A stretch of 64,000 nucleotides of DNA. It comes from Lachnospiraceae bacterium (lineage in GTDB: Bacteria; Bacillota; Clostridia; Lachnospirales; Lachnospiraceae). Location of the stretch: the NCBI GenBank assembly GCA_910575035.1, contig CAJTDL010000007.1:124001-188000 (forward strand). The letters are read 5' to 3'. Made by a program: the position numbers and the translations under genes. Under the pieces are notes generated by a model, which was not told the DNA's origin, did not search any database, and was given only the letters and a program-made list of their open reading frames with translations. Positions 1 to 9,361 of this stretch are shown one piece after another (positions within the stretch are counted from its first letter, which is position 1; every line of letters begins with the position of its first letter).

Positions 1-272
1 CCTGAAAAAAACAGGGGCAGCGCCCCTGTCAGGCTAAGCAGGATCCAGCTTAACGACACCGCCACAAATCCCTCCCGGGCATAAAATACATTGCTCTTTG
101 GCTTCTTTAATTTTCCAAGAAAACCCAGGAGCAAGCAGCAGGCCATCACGGCAGCATAAGCCCATCCTTCCCGTTCCCCGTAGATTACAGCAATCAGGCA
201 GGGCAATGACAGAAAAATTGCCTGGAATTCTAATACACGGCAAAGAATATACCGAATAACCGAATAATTCAT
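1..272 (-). CDS. trkH: TrkH-family potassium uptake protein, N-terminal part (cut by window edge)
   Basis: Translating the minus strand from an ATG at 272 gives about 90 residues starting MNYSVIRYILCRVLEFQAIF and ending in SLTGALPLFFSG. That start, followed by two hydrophobic segments, matches the N-terminus of TrkH/KtrB ion-conducting subunits, including the typical 'LSLTGALPLFFSG' turn. TrkH is the membrane channel of the Trk/Ktr K+ uptake system and works with the cytoplasmic RCK protein TrkA. An excellent ribosome binding site (GAGGAGGGG) lies just upstream of the ATG, and trkA ends 19 bp before it, so the two are one trkA-trkH operon. The gene runs off the left edge, so the pore loops and most helices are not visible. 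Identification rests on the N-terminus and the neighbour. Confidence 0.85.
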   Translation of the reverse strand, partial: MNYSVIRYILCRVLEFQAIFLSLPCLIAVIYGEREGWAYAAVMACCLLLGFLGKLKKPKSNVFYAREGFVAVSLSWILLSLTGALPLFFS

Positions 273-291
273 TTCCTATCCCCTCCTCTGG

Positions 292-1647
292 CTACTTTAA
301 GATATCCCGCAAATCATGGAATCCCTGGTTGGTGGTCACCACTGCCACGGTATCCCCCACCTCAATGGTATCCTGCCCTCCAGGAGTAATAATCACGCCC
401 CTGCGGTTAATGCATGCGATCAGCAAGTTTTCTTTAAGCTGCAGCTCTTTCAGGGGAACCCCCACAAGCTCAGAGTGTTCACGCACCCGGAACTCCAACG
501 CCTCCACCTTCCCATCAATCAGGCGGTATAAGGTCTCCACATTGCTTCCGATGGAATTTTGCATAGCCCGTACATACTGAAGGATATATTCTGCCGTAAT
601 ATTCTTGGGATAAAGGACGCTCCCAAGATCCAGCTTGTCTATAATCTCGTCATAATCAATCCTATGTACCTTTGTAATCGTCTTTGCCTTAGAAACGCTT
701 TGTGCAAAAAGGCTCAGCATAATATTCTCCTCATCCAGGCTGGTCCATGACACAAAGGAATGTGCCTGAAGCAGCCCTTCCTCATAAAGCAGGTTCCGTT
801 CTGTCCCATCCCCATGGATGATCATTGCCTGGGGAAGAAGGTCACTCAATTCATTGCACCGCTCTTTATTCTGCTCAATAATCTTAATGCTGATGCCCAT
901 TGGCAAAAGCTGCTTTGCCAGATAATAGGTAGTCTCCCCGCCGCCTACGATCATACAATTTTTAATCCGGTTGGTAGCCATCCCGATCTTCCGGAAAAAT
1001 TCATTGGCTTTCTTGGAAGATGCCACCATTGTGATAACATCCTTCTCCTGCAATTCAAAATTCCCGGAAGGGATATAGACCTCATCCCCCCGTTCCACAG
1101 AACAGATCAGCACGTCACAATGCAATCCGCTGGATATATAAGTCAAAGGCTGCCCGCTCAGCACAGAGCCCTGGCCAATCTTATACTGCAAAAGCTCCAC
1201 CCTGCCTTTGGCAAAACTATCCACCTTAATAGCAGAAGGAAATTTCAGCAGCCGGGCAATCTCACTGGCTGCGGCATATTCCGGATTAATAACCATGGAC
1301 AGCCCCAGTTCCTCCTTAATATACCCGATTTCCCGGTTATAAATGGGATTACGCACCCGGGCAACAGTATTGCACCCCCCTGTCTTCCTGGCTATCAGAC
1401 AGCACAAAAGGTTCAGCTCATCTGAAGTTGTGACTGCCACCAGCAAATCCGCATCTTCAATCCCTGCCTCCTTCTGTACATTAAAGCTCGCTCCATTCCC
1501 CACGACTCCCATAACATCAAAGCGGTTCGCCACACTCTCCGCCCTCTGTGCATCCGTATCAATTACTGCAATATTGTGCCCCTCTTTACTTAACTGTTCT
1601 GTCAAGGTTGCGCCCACATTCCCACAACCTACTATAATTATCTGCAT
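292..1647 (-). CDS. trkA: Trk system potassium transporter TrkA (two RCK modules)
   Basis: 451-residue cytoplasmic regulator of Trk K+ uptake. It is a duplicated RCK protein: a Rossmann NAD-binding core begins at residue 1 (GCGNVGATL glycine loop), followed by a TrkA-C domain, then a second Rossmann core (IVGGGETTYYLAKQL, about residue 230) and a second TrkA-C domain at the C-terminus. Known members bind NAD(H)/ATP and gate TrkH. I chose the ATG at 1647 rather than the upstream TTG because GGAGG sits 5 bp before it and the protein then starts directly with the Rossmann strand MQIIIVGCG. It lies directly upstream of trkH. Length and duplication are normal for the family. Confidence 0.95.
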   Translation of the reverse strand: MQIIIVGCGNVGATLTEQLSKEGHNIAVIDTDAQRAESVANRFDVMGVVGNGASFNVQKEAGIEDADLLVAVTTSDELNLLCCLIARKTGGCNTVARVRNPIYNREIGYIKEELGLSMVINPEYAAASEIARLLKFPSAIKVDSFAKGRVELLQYKIGQGSVLSGQPLTYISSGLHCDVLICSVERGDEVYIPSGNFELQEKDVITMVASSKKANEFFRKIGMATNRIKNCMIVGGGETTYYLAKQLLPMGISIKIIEQNKERCNELSDLLPQAMIIHGDGTERNLLYEEGLLQAHSFVSWTSLDEENIMLSLFAQSVSKAKTITKVHRIDYDEIIDKLDLGSVLYPKNITAEYILQYVRAMQNSIGSNVETLYRLIDGKVEALEFRVREHSELVGVPLKELQLKENLLIACINRRGVIITPGGQDTIEVGDTVAVVTTNQGFHDLRDILK

Positions 1648-1752
1648 GTCAACCTCCAGCAATTTCCGGCAGATTTCTGTCGTTTTTTATATTAATTCTA
1701 AAACTGCCCAATACTTCCTAAATTCAGGCCAAAATACCTTTGCCGAGCACAC

Positions 1753-2640
1753 CTAAAACCTCTTGAGCAGTCCAAGCCCAATCGGATATGGCCCCGTATG
1801 AACCCCGATTGTCGCCCCAATCTGATAAATGTCCACTTGTTTATAATTAGAGTATCCCTTTAGGGAATCCAGCAATTGATCCCGAAACCCCAAAGCCTCT
1901 TCATAGTCATATCCATACCCTACCACAATCTGATAATCATCTGGTGATTCCCCAATTTTCTCAAAATGGTTCCTGGCCTGCTCAATCAGCCGCTTCATCC
2001 CTTTTTTGCGGCTCCTGGAAATCCCCGTAGGAAAAATCTCCCCTTCCCTCAGCATAATCAAGGGCTTAATTCCCAGCGTAGAGGCCGCCGTCCCCATAAC
2101 CTTCCCAATCCTTCCCCCATGTATCAAATACTCATAATTCCCCACTGTAAAAATAATGCGCCCCGTAGGCTTGATCTGCTCAATCCCAGCCACTGTCTCA
2201 TCAAAGGACAGCCCAGCCTCCTGCATCCGTACGGCTTCCTGCACCAAAATCCCCTGGAGCACCGTATTGACCATAGTATCCACTACCTGGATCCGAATAT
2301 CAGGATACTCTCCCTTTAATACATCCGCAGCTGCCTTTGCCGCATTAAAAGACCCGCTGAACTTGGTAGTAATGCACAAACATATAATATCCTTCCCCTC
2401 CCGGGCATAATCCGTAAAGGCTTCCACATAATCCTGCACCGATGGCAAAGATGACTTTGGAAATTGATCTGGATGCTCCACCATTTTCTGATAAAATTCC
2501 CGGACGCTGAGCTCCTCAATCTCCTTCTTGTAAGTCTGTCCGTCAAAGGTCACATAAAAAGGCACTACCCTGACCCCTGCTCTCTTCGCCCTTTCTTCTC
2601 CCAAATCACAGGAGCCGTCTGTAATAATCTGATATGCCAT
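1753..2640 (-). CDS. DegV family (fatty-acid-binding EDD fold) protein
   Basis: About 295 residues from the ATG at 2640 (MAYQIITDGSCDL). This opening, the 'TTKFSGSFNAA' stretch and the C-terminal 'HTGPYPIGLGLLKRF' are hallmarks of DegV proteins, which bind a fatty acid in a two-domain EDD fold. In some Firmicutes DegV-type (FakB) proteins present the fatty acid to the kinase FakA; whether this one does is not visible here. Another in-frame ATG at 2655 (MEKKP) is possible; longer starts upstream look non-coding. It is followed by trkA after about 105 bp, with no functional link obvious. Confidence 0.9.
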   Translation of the reverse strand: MAYQIITDGSCDLGEERAKRAGVRVVPFYVTFDGQTYKKEIEELSVREFYQKMVEHPDQFPKSSLPSVQDYVEAFTDYAREGKDIICLCITTKFSGSFNAAKAAADVLKGEYPDIRIQVVDTMVNTVLQGILVQEAVRMQEAGLSFDETVAGIEQIKPTGRIIFTVGNYEYLIHGGRIGKVMGTAASTLGIKPLIMLREGEIFPTGISRSRKKGMKRLIEQARNHFEKIGESPDDYQIVVGYGYDYEEALGFRDQLLDSLKGYSNYKQVDIYQIGATIGVHTGPYPIGLGLLKRF

Positions 2641-3003
2641 AGGCTTCTTCTCCATAATGATTCCACATTTCCCTGCTTCCAAAAAATACTGCAGCCATAT
2701 CCATAAGGGGGATCTGCGGCAGCATACTTCCTTCCGCCTATTATAGCCCCTTTTGCCCAAAAAGAAAAGGGGTTTTCCCACCTTTCCAGAATTATGCCTA
2801 TATAATTTTTGCAATTCCCAGCATCTTCATTTTTGCCAAAAATCCAGCTGCCAATCCACCCTCCAAAGTTTCAAATTTCCATCACAATTTTGGGATATAA
2901 TAATAGAGACGTTATGCCTATACACCCTTACAGTGGTGTTTAAGCATTTGAAACACTTATACTACACGAAACCTTATAACTGCATCAAACGAAAGACGTA
3001 CCC
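2641..3003. other. Intergenic region between divergent degV and response regulator
   Basis: No gene is visible in these 363 bp. The region is AT-rich towards 2890-2990 and must hold the promoters of degV (minus) and of the two-component operon (plus). A TATAAT at 2896-2901 and a TATACT at 2959-2964 are candidate -10 elements, but neither has a convincing -35 partner at 17 bp, so I do not call a promoter. Confidence 0.4.
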
Positions 3004-3693
3004 ATGGAAAAAACAACTGTTTTAATTATTGAAGATGAAGAGAAATTACTGAAGACCTTGTCTGACTACCTGACTATGAACCAGTACCATATTCTCCAGG
3101 CAACCAATGGCCTGGACGGCCTTCAGCAGTTCACCGCCCACAGCGCAGAGATTGACATTATCCTCCTGGATATCATGCTTCCCTTTGCGGATGGCTTTGA
3201 GGTGCTTCGGCAGATACGCATGTGTTCCAATGTGCCCGTCATCCTGTTAACAGCCAAGGAAGATGTGGAAGACCAGATCAAAGGCTTCTCCTGCGGCGCA
3301 GATGACTATATAGTGAAGCCTTACACCCTCTCAATTGTAAAAGCGCACATTGAAGCCGTTTTAAAGCGGCTGGGACACGGGCAGGATTTCCTCTATGCAG
3401 GAGACATAAAGGTGGAAAGCAAGGCACAGAAGGTATATGTCAAAAATAAATTTATAGAAACCACGCCAAAGGAATTTGAACTGCTCCAAATGTTTATCCG
3501 GCATCAGGGAACGGTCCTTACCAGGGACAATATCCTGGATGATATTTGGGGATACCAATATGTAGGGGATATACGCACCGTTGACACTTTGGTAAAACAG
3601 CTCCGCAAAAAGCTGGGCGACACCTCTTATATACGCACAGTCTATGGCGTAGGATATTGTTTTGAGGTAAAAAAGGATGAAGAAAAAGATTAG
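3004..3693 (+). CDS. OmpR/PhoB-family response regulator
   Basis: 229-residue DNA-binding regulator of a two-component system. The receiver domain (residues 1-120) has the acidic pair E10/D11, the phosphoacceptor D56 (LLDIML), a conserved Thr in 'LLTAKE' and Lys in 'IVKPY'. The C-terminal winged helix (about 130-225) carries the OmpR signature 'TPKEFELLQMF' and ends with the wing 'IRTVYGVGYCF'. The stop codon overlaps the downstream kinase start by 17 bp, so the two are translationally coupled. Regulated genes are unknown; the flanking genes are not obvious targets. Confidence 0.95.
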   Translation: MEKTTVLIIEDEEKLLKTLSDYLTMNQYHILQATNGLDGLQQFTAHSAEIDIILLDIMLPFADGFEVLRQIRMCSNVPVILLTAKEDVEDQIKGFSCGADDYIVKPYTLSIVKAHIEAVLKRLGHGQDFLYAGDIKVESKAQKVYVKNKFIETTPKEFELLQMFIRHQGTVLTRDNILDDIWGYQYVGDIRTVDTLVKQLRKKLGDTSYIRTVYGVGYCFEVKKDEEKD

Positions 3694-5116
3694 AGGATGG
3701 CTGTTTGGGACACAGGCTATTTTCCTGGCTGCATTTTCCTTATGTTATATGCTGCTTTATTTTATTTTTTTCCCCCTTTATTATAACTGGATCCGGGACA
3801 AGCAGATTTCAGACGCCTATTTGGACATACAGGATCTGGATTTGGGAAACATGCAGGAGGATGATTTCTCTGCATTTGCCATATATGAAAATGACAACTT
3901 TTCCTTTTCCATCGCAGACGAGGATATGAATCCCATCTACACCACCAAAAAGCCGCCTGAATTTTATGTAAACAAAAATATCGAAACAAAGCTGTCCTCT
4001 TTTTCCAGGACTCCGGAAATCATCCGCCGCAACAGCAAGCTGAAAGAGACTACAAAACTGCGGGGGATCATTACCCAGAAGGATATTGACTACTATGTGG
4101 TGATCCGGGACAACCCTGTACATGATAACGGCGGAGAAATCACAAGCCAATTTTTGTCCGGCATCATCAGTATCATGCTTGTATTTGGGCTAATCGCCAC
4201 TTGGAGGATATCCAGGCATTTTTCAAGACCCATTGAAAGCCTTGTCCAGGTAGCAGAAAAGATTTCTGCCGGTGATTTCAATACCTATGCAAATGAAGAC
4301 GCCGCCTTTGAAGAGGCCAACCAGCTTGCCAAAAGCCTGAACCAGATTTCAGCGCAGCTCCAGGAAAGCCTTGGGCAGATCGAAGGAAACCGCAAGCAGT
4401 TCATCCAGCAGAATGTGCAGCAGGAACGCCGAGATAAACTGCAGAAGGACTTTATTGCAAATATTTCCCATGAATTGAAAACGCCCCTGGCTGTTATCTC
4501 CAGCCAAACAGAGATGATCGCCTATGCGGGGGAAGACGACCGGGAATATTACCTTACTTCCATACAGGAGGAAATTGCCAAAATCACCAATATGGTCAGC
4601 GGGCTATTGAATATGTCCACCATTGACCGCCAGATGGACAATATGATGCAAAAGACACTGAATATGAAGGATGTCCTGGGATATATCGTTATGAAATACG
4701 AAGGCTTGATCAAGAAAAAAATGCTGCATTTAGATGTTTTTTTAGAGGATGGATGCTTCGTCTGCGGCGACCAGGAATACATTGAGCAGGCTGTAAACAA
4801 TTATATGATGAACGCCTTTGAGCATGCGAATATGGGCGGCCATATCCGGCTGACTTTAAAAAAGCAGAAATCGGATATTCGGGTGAGCGTCTACAATTCT
4901 GGGCAGCCCATCCCCCAAAAACAGATGGAGCAGATCTGGAATGGATTCTTCACCACAAAGAAAAAGAATGCTGACGCCTTTTCCCATGTAGGCCTTGGGC
5001 TGTATATTGTCCAAAGCGTCATCACCATGCAAAATGGGAAATGCGGCGTGGAAAACCTGCCAGAAGGCGTGGAGTTCTGGTTCACGCTGCCAGAAAAGAC
5101 ACAGGAGCAAGACTAA
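3677..5116 (+). CDS. Membrane sensor histidine kinase (HAMP-HisKA-HATPase)
   Basis: 479-residue partner of the response regulator just upstream. A first transmembrane helix spans about residues 10-36, an extracellular sensor loop 37-155, and a second helix about 158-176, followed by a HAMP domain (about 178-230). The dimerisation/phosphoacceptor helix carries H265 in 'NISHELKTPLAV', and the ATPase domain has the N box ('NNYMMNAFEHA') and G boxes ('GLGLYIVQ'). The extracellular loop has no recognisable sensor domain, so the signal is unknown. It starts inside the regulator gene (17-bp overlap). Confidence 0.93.
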   Translation: MKKKIRGWLFGTQAIFLAAFSLCYMLLYFIFFPLYYNWIRDKQISDAYLDIQDLDLGNMQEDDFSAFAIYENDNFSFSIADEDMNPIYTTKKPPEFYVNKNIETKLSSFSRTPEIIRRNSKLKETTKLRGIITQKDIDYYVVIRDNPVHDNGGEITSQFLSGIISIMLVFGLIATWRISRHFSRPIESLVQVAEKISAGDFNTYANEDAAFEEANQLAKSLNQISAQLQESLGQIEGNRKQFIQQNVQQERRDKLQKDFIANISHELKTPLAVISSQTEMIAYAGEDDREYYLTSIQEEIAKITNMVSGLLNMSTIDRQMDNMMQKTLNMKDVLGYIVMKYEGLIKKKMLHLDVFLEDGCFVCGDQEYIEQAVNNYMMNAFEHANMGGHIRLTLKKQKSDIRVSVYNSGQPIPQKQMEQIWNGFFTTKKKNADAFSHVGLGLYIVQSVITMQNGKCGVENLPEGVEFWFTLPEKTQEQD

Positions 5117-5186
5117 TAATTTCCACTTATTGGCAGGCATTCCCTTATACTTAATACCAGAGGAATTTCAAAATTGATGTAAGAGG

Positions 5187-6389
5187 CTACCTTTCCTCAC
5201 ACACCTGGAAAATATAAAATTTCAGGTAATAGGACTCTTCTGCTGCCCACAGGATTGGATGGTCAGGCGCCTGGGTGCGGTACTCCACCTGACGGAGCCG
5301 CTTATGGGCATTGGCCGCCGCCTGGCGGACTGTCTTGGTGAATAGTTCATAATCCATAAAATGGGAACAGGAGCAGGTGGCAAGATATCCCCCATCCCGA
5401 ACCAGCTTCATTGCCCGCAAGTTAATCTCCCGGTAGCCTTTTACTGCATTCTTAATGGAATTGCGGGACTTGGTAAAAGCCGGGGGATCCAAAATCACCA
5501 CATCAAATCTTTCCCCTTTACGTTCTAACTCTGGCAGCAGTTCAAATACGTCTGCACATTGGAACCGCACTATTTCAGACATTCCGTTCAAGGCCGCATT
5601 TTCCTGCGCCTGGGCAACAGCAAGCTGGGAAGCATCCACGCCCAGGACGCTCTCTGCGCCCGCCAGCCCTGCATTCAGCGCAAAGGATCCTGTATGGGTA
5701 AAGCAGTCCAAAACCTTTGCGCCCTTACTGATTGCCTGGATGGCCTTGCGGTTATATTTTTGATCCAGAAAATACCCTGTCTTCTGGCCTTCTTTCACAT
5801 CTACAAAATACCGTACCCCATTTTCCTTTATCTCCACCTTTGTGTCAAATTCCGCACCGATAAAGCCTTTATAAAGCTCCATCCCTTCCTGCCTGCGCAC
5901 TTTAACGTCGCTGCGCTCATACACGCCCCGTATCTGGATCTGGTCTTTGGCCAGGCAGCCTTCCAGCAGATGGATGATTCCTTCCTTAAAACGGTCTATT
6001 CCCAACGCCAAGGACTGCACTACAAGCACATCTGAGAATTTATCTATCACAAGCCCCGGCAGCCAGTCTGCCTCTCCAAAAATAATCCGGCAAGAACTGG
6101 TATCTACCGTTTTCTTCCGATATTCCCAGGCATTTTTTACACGCATTTCCAGGAAATCCCGGTCAATTTCCTGATCCTTTTTTCGGGTCATCATGCGGAC
6201 GCTGATTTTAGAATAGGGATTTATAAAGCCTTTCCCCATAAAATAGCCGTCAAAATCCTGGACGTCCACAAGATCCCCTGGCTGGAAATCACCGTCCACA
6301 GCAGCGATTTCATTATCATAAATCCACATACCGCCAGCTTTTATTGTCCTTCCTTCCCCTTTTTTCAGGGTAGCCACTGCATTTTTCAT
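5187..6389 (-). CDS. rlmI: Class I SAM-dependent rRNA methyltransferase, RlmI/RlmK type
   Basis: 400-residue RNA methyltransferase. An N-terminal PUA domain (about residues 1-75) precedes a central beta-rich segment and a Rossmann SAM-binding domain with motif I 'VLDCFTHTGSFALNA' (about 220) and motif IV 'VVILDPPAFTKSR' (about 300). E. coli RlmI makes m5C1962 in 23S rRNA, and the family usually acts on rRNA cytosine; the exact target here is inferred. AGAGGG lies before the ATG at 6389. It converges on the plus-strand kinase operon with only 70 bp between the stops and no clear terminator. Confidence 0.88.
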   Translation of the reverse strand: MKNAVATLKKGEGRTIKAGGMWIYDNEIAAVDGDFQPGDLVDVQDFDGYFMGKGFINPYSKISVRMMTRKKDQEIDRDFLEMRVKNAWEYRKKTVDTSSCRIIFGEADWLPGLVIDKFSDVLVVQSLALGIDRFKEGIIHLLEGCLAKDQIQIRGVYERSDVKVRRQEGMELYKGFIGAEFDTKVEIKENGVRYFVDVKEGQKTGYFLDQKYNRKAIQAISKGAKVLDCFTHTGSFALNAGLAGAESVLGVDASQLAVAQAQENAALNGMSEIVRFQCADVFELLPELERKGERFDVVILDPPAFTKSRNSIKNAVKGYREINLRAMKLVRDGGYLATCSCSHFMDYELFTKTVRQAAANAHKRLRQVEYRTQAPDHPILWAAEESYYLKFYIFQVCEER

Positions 6390-6419
6390 ATAAAATTCCC
6401 TCTTTCTTCGCTATTTCCA

Positions 6420-7949
6420 CTAATATTCATAAAAGAAATTATAGCCGCAAAACTCCTGTGCAACCGGATCATAAAAAATCCCCAAGGTATCTTCCCCCTG
6501 CATCAAAAGCAGGATCATATCCTTTAAATCCACAATCTGATAGGAAAAACTTGGATCTGGATCAGCCTCCGGATCTGCCTGGATGCTGTAAGGCATATCC
6601 CCAGAATCCTCCTCTGCAACTATTTCTGTTTTCCCTTCTGCCTGATCGTTCTCTATGGAAACAGCGATATCTGCATCGCCTTCTGCATCATACACTGCCC
6701 CATCCTCCTTCTCATCCACATACAAGTTCTGGATCTCCCAAATCTGCTGTAAAATATTGGACAGCTCATAATCCTCTATATCCTCTCCCTTCTGGATCCT
6801 CTCCAGCCATTGAAGGCTTTCCAGGTAACAATTGGCATATTCACCTTGTACATAATATGTTGTATCATCCCTGTCGCGCAAAAAGCACATATAATCAAAA
6901 TATTCCGCCATCTGTGCCTCTGATTCCTCCAGTATCCTGACCAGCTTTTCTTTCCCTTCCTCCCATCTTTGCTTGTTTTTTAACCGGTTTCCATCCGATG
7001 GCTGGCCTTCCTGGCCTTCTTCCAAGCCATCACTTCCAGACATCTGCCCCTCCTGGACATCTCCGCTGGCTGCCTGCCCTTTTTTTCCCAGATGGCTGCT
7101 GCTGATCGGCTGCCCTCCGTCAGCCTCGCCAGAGGCCGCATCCTGCCCATCCCCTGCCTGCTGGCTGCCGCCTGCGGGTGCCTCATTGCCTGCCTGGGGC
7201 TGCCCTTCCGGTTCCTGTACATCCAGGCTGTCTTCTTGGGCTGCATAAGAGGGCTGCCCTTCCTGGCCCTGGGCATTCTGGACGCTTTCCTGATCCGCCT
7301 GGGAAAGCTGCCCCTGCTGGCCCTGGGCATCCTGGCTGCCCTGTTCCCCATGGGAGGCCTGCCCTTCGCCGCTTTCCTGCGCCTCCTCTGGCCTGTCCTC
7401 TATACAAATAAAACTAATGACATTCCATTGGGTAAAGGAGATCCGCACCTGGTACCGCTTATTTCCAAGCGTTAAATCATCCTGATAAAAAAAGAGGGCT
7501 CCAATGGGGGAATTTTCCACTATGCAGATTTCATCCATAATGGTATGCTGCCTTTCTTCAAAAAGGCTCCATACCTCATAAGGCTCGCTATCCGTTTTAT
7601 AGGCTATCAGCTGGCATAGATACCAGCCCTGCAAGGCCTTCAGCTCTTCCTCCTCTGTGTCCATTACGCCTGTCATAATCGAATACTGGAACATAGGATG
7701 CGTGCCCAGGTCATTTTGCCAGCCGAGTTCCGCCTCATCCCCAGGATAGTAATTCCAGGGAAACAGCTCGATATCCTCTTCAATCTTGCCATAAAAAATA
7801 TTGGAGCTGGTATTCTCATAATCTGTTTCTTCCAGCATAATCCCATTTTCCAGAACCTTGCGCCCGCTTTCCATAATTACCAGGTACCCGATTCCCAGAA
7901 TAATCCCCATGCACAGGATAGTCAGAAACATGGATTTTACCTTATGCAT
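6420..7949 (-). CDS. Membrane-anchored protein of unknown function with Gln/Gly-rich repeats, two-component partner
   Basis: 509 residues. I do not recognise a family. The N-terminus has one transmembrane segment (about residues 7-27) and no lipobox, so most of the protein is likely extracellular. Residues about 35-190 look globular. Residues about 195-335 are a low-complexity Gln/Gly/Glu/Ser stretch with irregular copies of 'GQEGQPS'-like units. Residues about 340-509 are globular and acidic again. The start overlaps the end of the upstream kinase by 8 bp, and the AAAGGAGG ribosome binding site is written in the kinase's last codons. This coupling suggests a sensing or accessory role for that two-component system, which is inference. 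The repeat tract is GC-rich compared with its surroundings. Confidence 0.8.
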   Translation of the reverse strand: MHKVKSMFLTILCMGIILGIGYLVIMESGRKVLENGIMLEETDYENTSSNIFYGKIEEDIELFPWNYYPGDEAELGWQNDLGTHPMFQYSIMTGVMDTEEEELKALQGWYLCQLIAYKTDSEPYEVWSLFEERQHTIMDEICIVENSPIGALFFYQDDLTLGNKRYQVRISFTQWNVISFICIEDRPEEAQESGEGQASHGEQGSQDAQGQQGQLSQADQESVQNAQGQEGQPSYAAQEDSLDVQEPEGQPQAGNEAPAGGSQQAGDGQDAASGEADGGQPISSSHLGKKGQAASGDVQEGQMSGSDGLEEGQEGQPSDGNRLKNKQRWEEGKEKLVRILEESEAQMAEYFDYMCFLRDRDDTTYYVQGEYANCYLESLQWLERIQKGEDIEDYELSNILQQIWEIQNLYVDEKEDGAVYDAEGDADIAVSIENDQAEGKTEIVAEEDSGDMPYSIQADPEADPDPSFSYQIVDLKDMILLLMQGEDTLGIFYDPVAQEFCGYNFFYEY

Positions 7950-9357
7950 GGCATTTTCCTCCTTTCATGCGGATTAGAACGCTTGTCCCTTCTCCCAGGC
8001 GGCTTTCAAACTGCAGGGTGCCCTGATGGAGGGAAATAATCTCTGCGCAAAGAGCCAGCCCAAGCCCTGCGCCGCCGCTTGCCCGGCTCCTTGCCTTATC
8101 CACCATATAAAATGCCTGGGTGATCTTCGCAATCTCACTTTCAGGGATTCCCACCCCTTCATCTGCTACCCGAATGCAAAATTCCCTCTGCTCAAAATGG
8201 CCTTCCACCTGAATATTTGCCCCTTCCTTAGAGGCCTTGACAGCATTGTCCACCAGGTTGTAAAGCAGGGACTTAAACAGCTCCCGATCCACGCACAGCA
8301 TTCCAGGCTCTGACACACAGGAAAATTTCATATGGTGGTTGTCTGTGATCACTTTCAAAGATATCCCGATCTCCTCAAAGAGCTGCTGCATATCCTCCTC
8401 TTTCCATTCCAGGTTCGCCTCCCCCACCGTAATTAGCTCCATCAGCTTCCCAGATAATGTCCGCATGCGGCTGGCTTCTTCCTTGATAATCCCAGCGTAC
8501 TCAATACGGCTTTCCTCTGATATATCCTTTTTAATCTGGAGCAGGTCAGAAAATCCCAGGATAGATGTGAGGGGCGTCTTCATTTCATGGGAAAGGTTGT
8601 CAATAAAATGCTTCCGATCCTCCGCCACATCTTCCAGGGCACGCACATTCTGCTCCACAGCCCATGCCATCCGGTTCATATTATAGGCAAGCTCTGAAAC
8701 CTCATCATGACCCCTTACCGGAATCCGCTTCTCATAGCTGCCCTGGGCGATCGCCCGTGTCCCTTCATTGATCCTTTGCAGGGGATGCAGCAGCATTTTG
8801 ACCACGATTAAAAGGATAAAGGCGATCACCATGGCGCACCCCATGCTGATGGCCAGAATCTGGCGCAGCATATTTTCATGGATTTCCACCACATCTGTGA
8901 TATCATTTTCGGTAATCACATAATAGGTCTTTCCCTCCATGCTCTCAGAGGATGCAATATACAGCTGATAGCCTTCCACCTGCATATAATTTTTCCCTGT
9001 CTCCTGCACTGCCTCCAGCAATCCCTGGGGAACCTCCATCTCTTTATTGGAATAGACATGCTGCCCTTCCGTGTCGCAGAACTGGATGCCGCTTTTTTTC
9101 TGATTGCCGCCAAAGGTATCTGCCATAAATCCCTGCAATGCATCCTCATCCAGCACCACGACATTTTCCTTTAGCCGCTCTGTAATCATCATGCTCTTAA
9201 AGCTGGTGATTACAAATGCATGTTCGCTGTACACGCTCTGCTTCCGCTGTTCTAAGGCCAGGGAAAAACTGTTTTTCAATAACAAAATACTGGTCATGCT
9301 CACCGCCAGCATCACCAGTATTAAAGTATATAGGAACACTTTCTGCCAAAGTCTCAT
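7942..9357 (-). CDS. Membrane sensor histidine kinase
   Basis: 471 residues. Transmembrane helix 1 spans about residues 8-28, an extracellular sensor loop 30-165, and helix 2 about 167-187, followed by HAMP (about 190-240). The phosphoacceptor His is in 'NLSHEMKTPLTS', and the HATPase domain has the N box 'NLVDNAVKAS' and G boxes 'DEGVGIP' and 'GGAGLGLALC'. Its ribosome binding site AAAGGAG is encoded in the last codons of the upstream response regulator, and its own 3' end overlaps the next gene by 8 bp. The three genes therefore form one tightly coupled operon (regulator, kinase, membrane protein). The signal is unknown. Confidence 0.93.
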   Translation of the reverse strand: MRLWQKVFLYTLILVMLAVSMTSILLLKNSFSLALEQRKQSVYSEHAFVITSFKSMMITERLKENVVVLDEDALQGFMADTFGGNQKKSGIQFCDTEGQHVYSNKEMEVPQGLLEAVQETGKNYMQVEGYQLYIASSESMEGKTYYVITENDITDVVEIHENMLRQILAISMGCAMVIAFILLIVVKMLLHPLQRINEGTRAIAQGSYEKRIPVRGHDEVSELAYNMNRMAWAVEQNVRALEDVAEDRKHFIDNLSHEMKTPLTSILGFSDLLQIKKDISEESRIEYAGIIKEEASRMRTLSGKLMELITVGEANLEWKEEDMQQLFEEIGISLKVITDNHHMKFSCVSEPGMLCVDRELFKSLLYNLVDNAVKASKEGANIQVEGHFEQREFCIRVADEGVGIPESEIAKITQAFYMVDKARSRASGGAGLGLALCAEIISLHQGTLQFESRLGEGTSVLIRMKGGKCHA

Positions 9358-9361
9358 AAGG

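Noticed and set aside
34-243. 69-residue minus-strand frame at the window start
   Set aside because: Overlaps the trkH N-terminus in another frame; the trkH frame has a strong ribosome site and clear homology.
3004-5116. Plus-strand two-component pair as the VanRS of the vanG module
   Set aside because: It lies 31 kb away in another context and shows no specific VanR/VanS feature.
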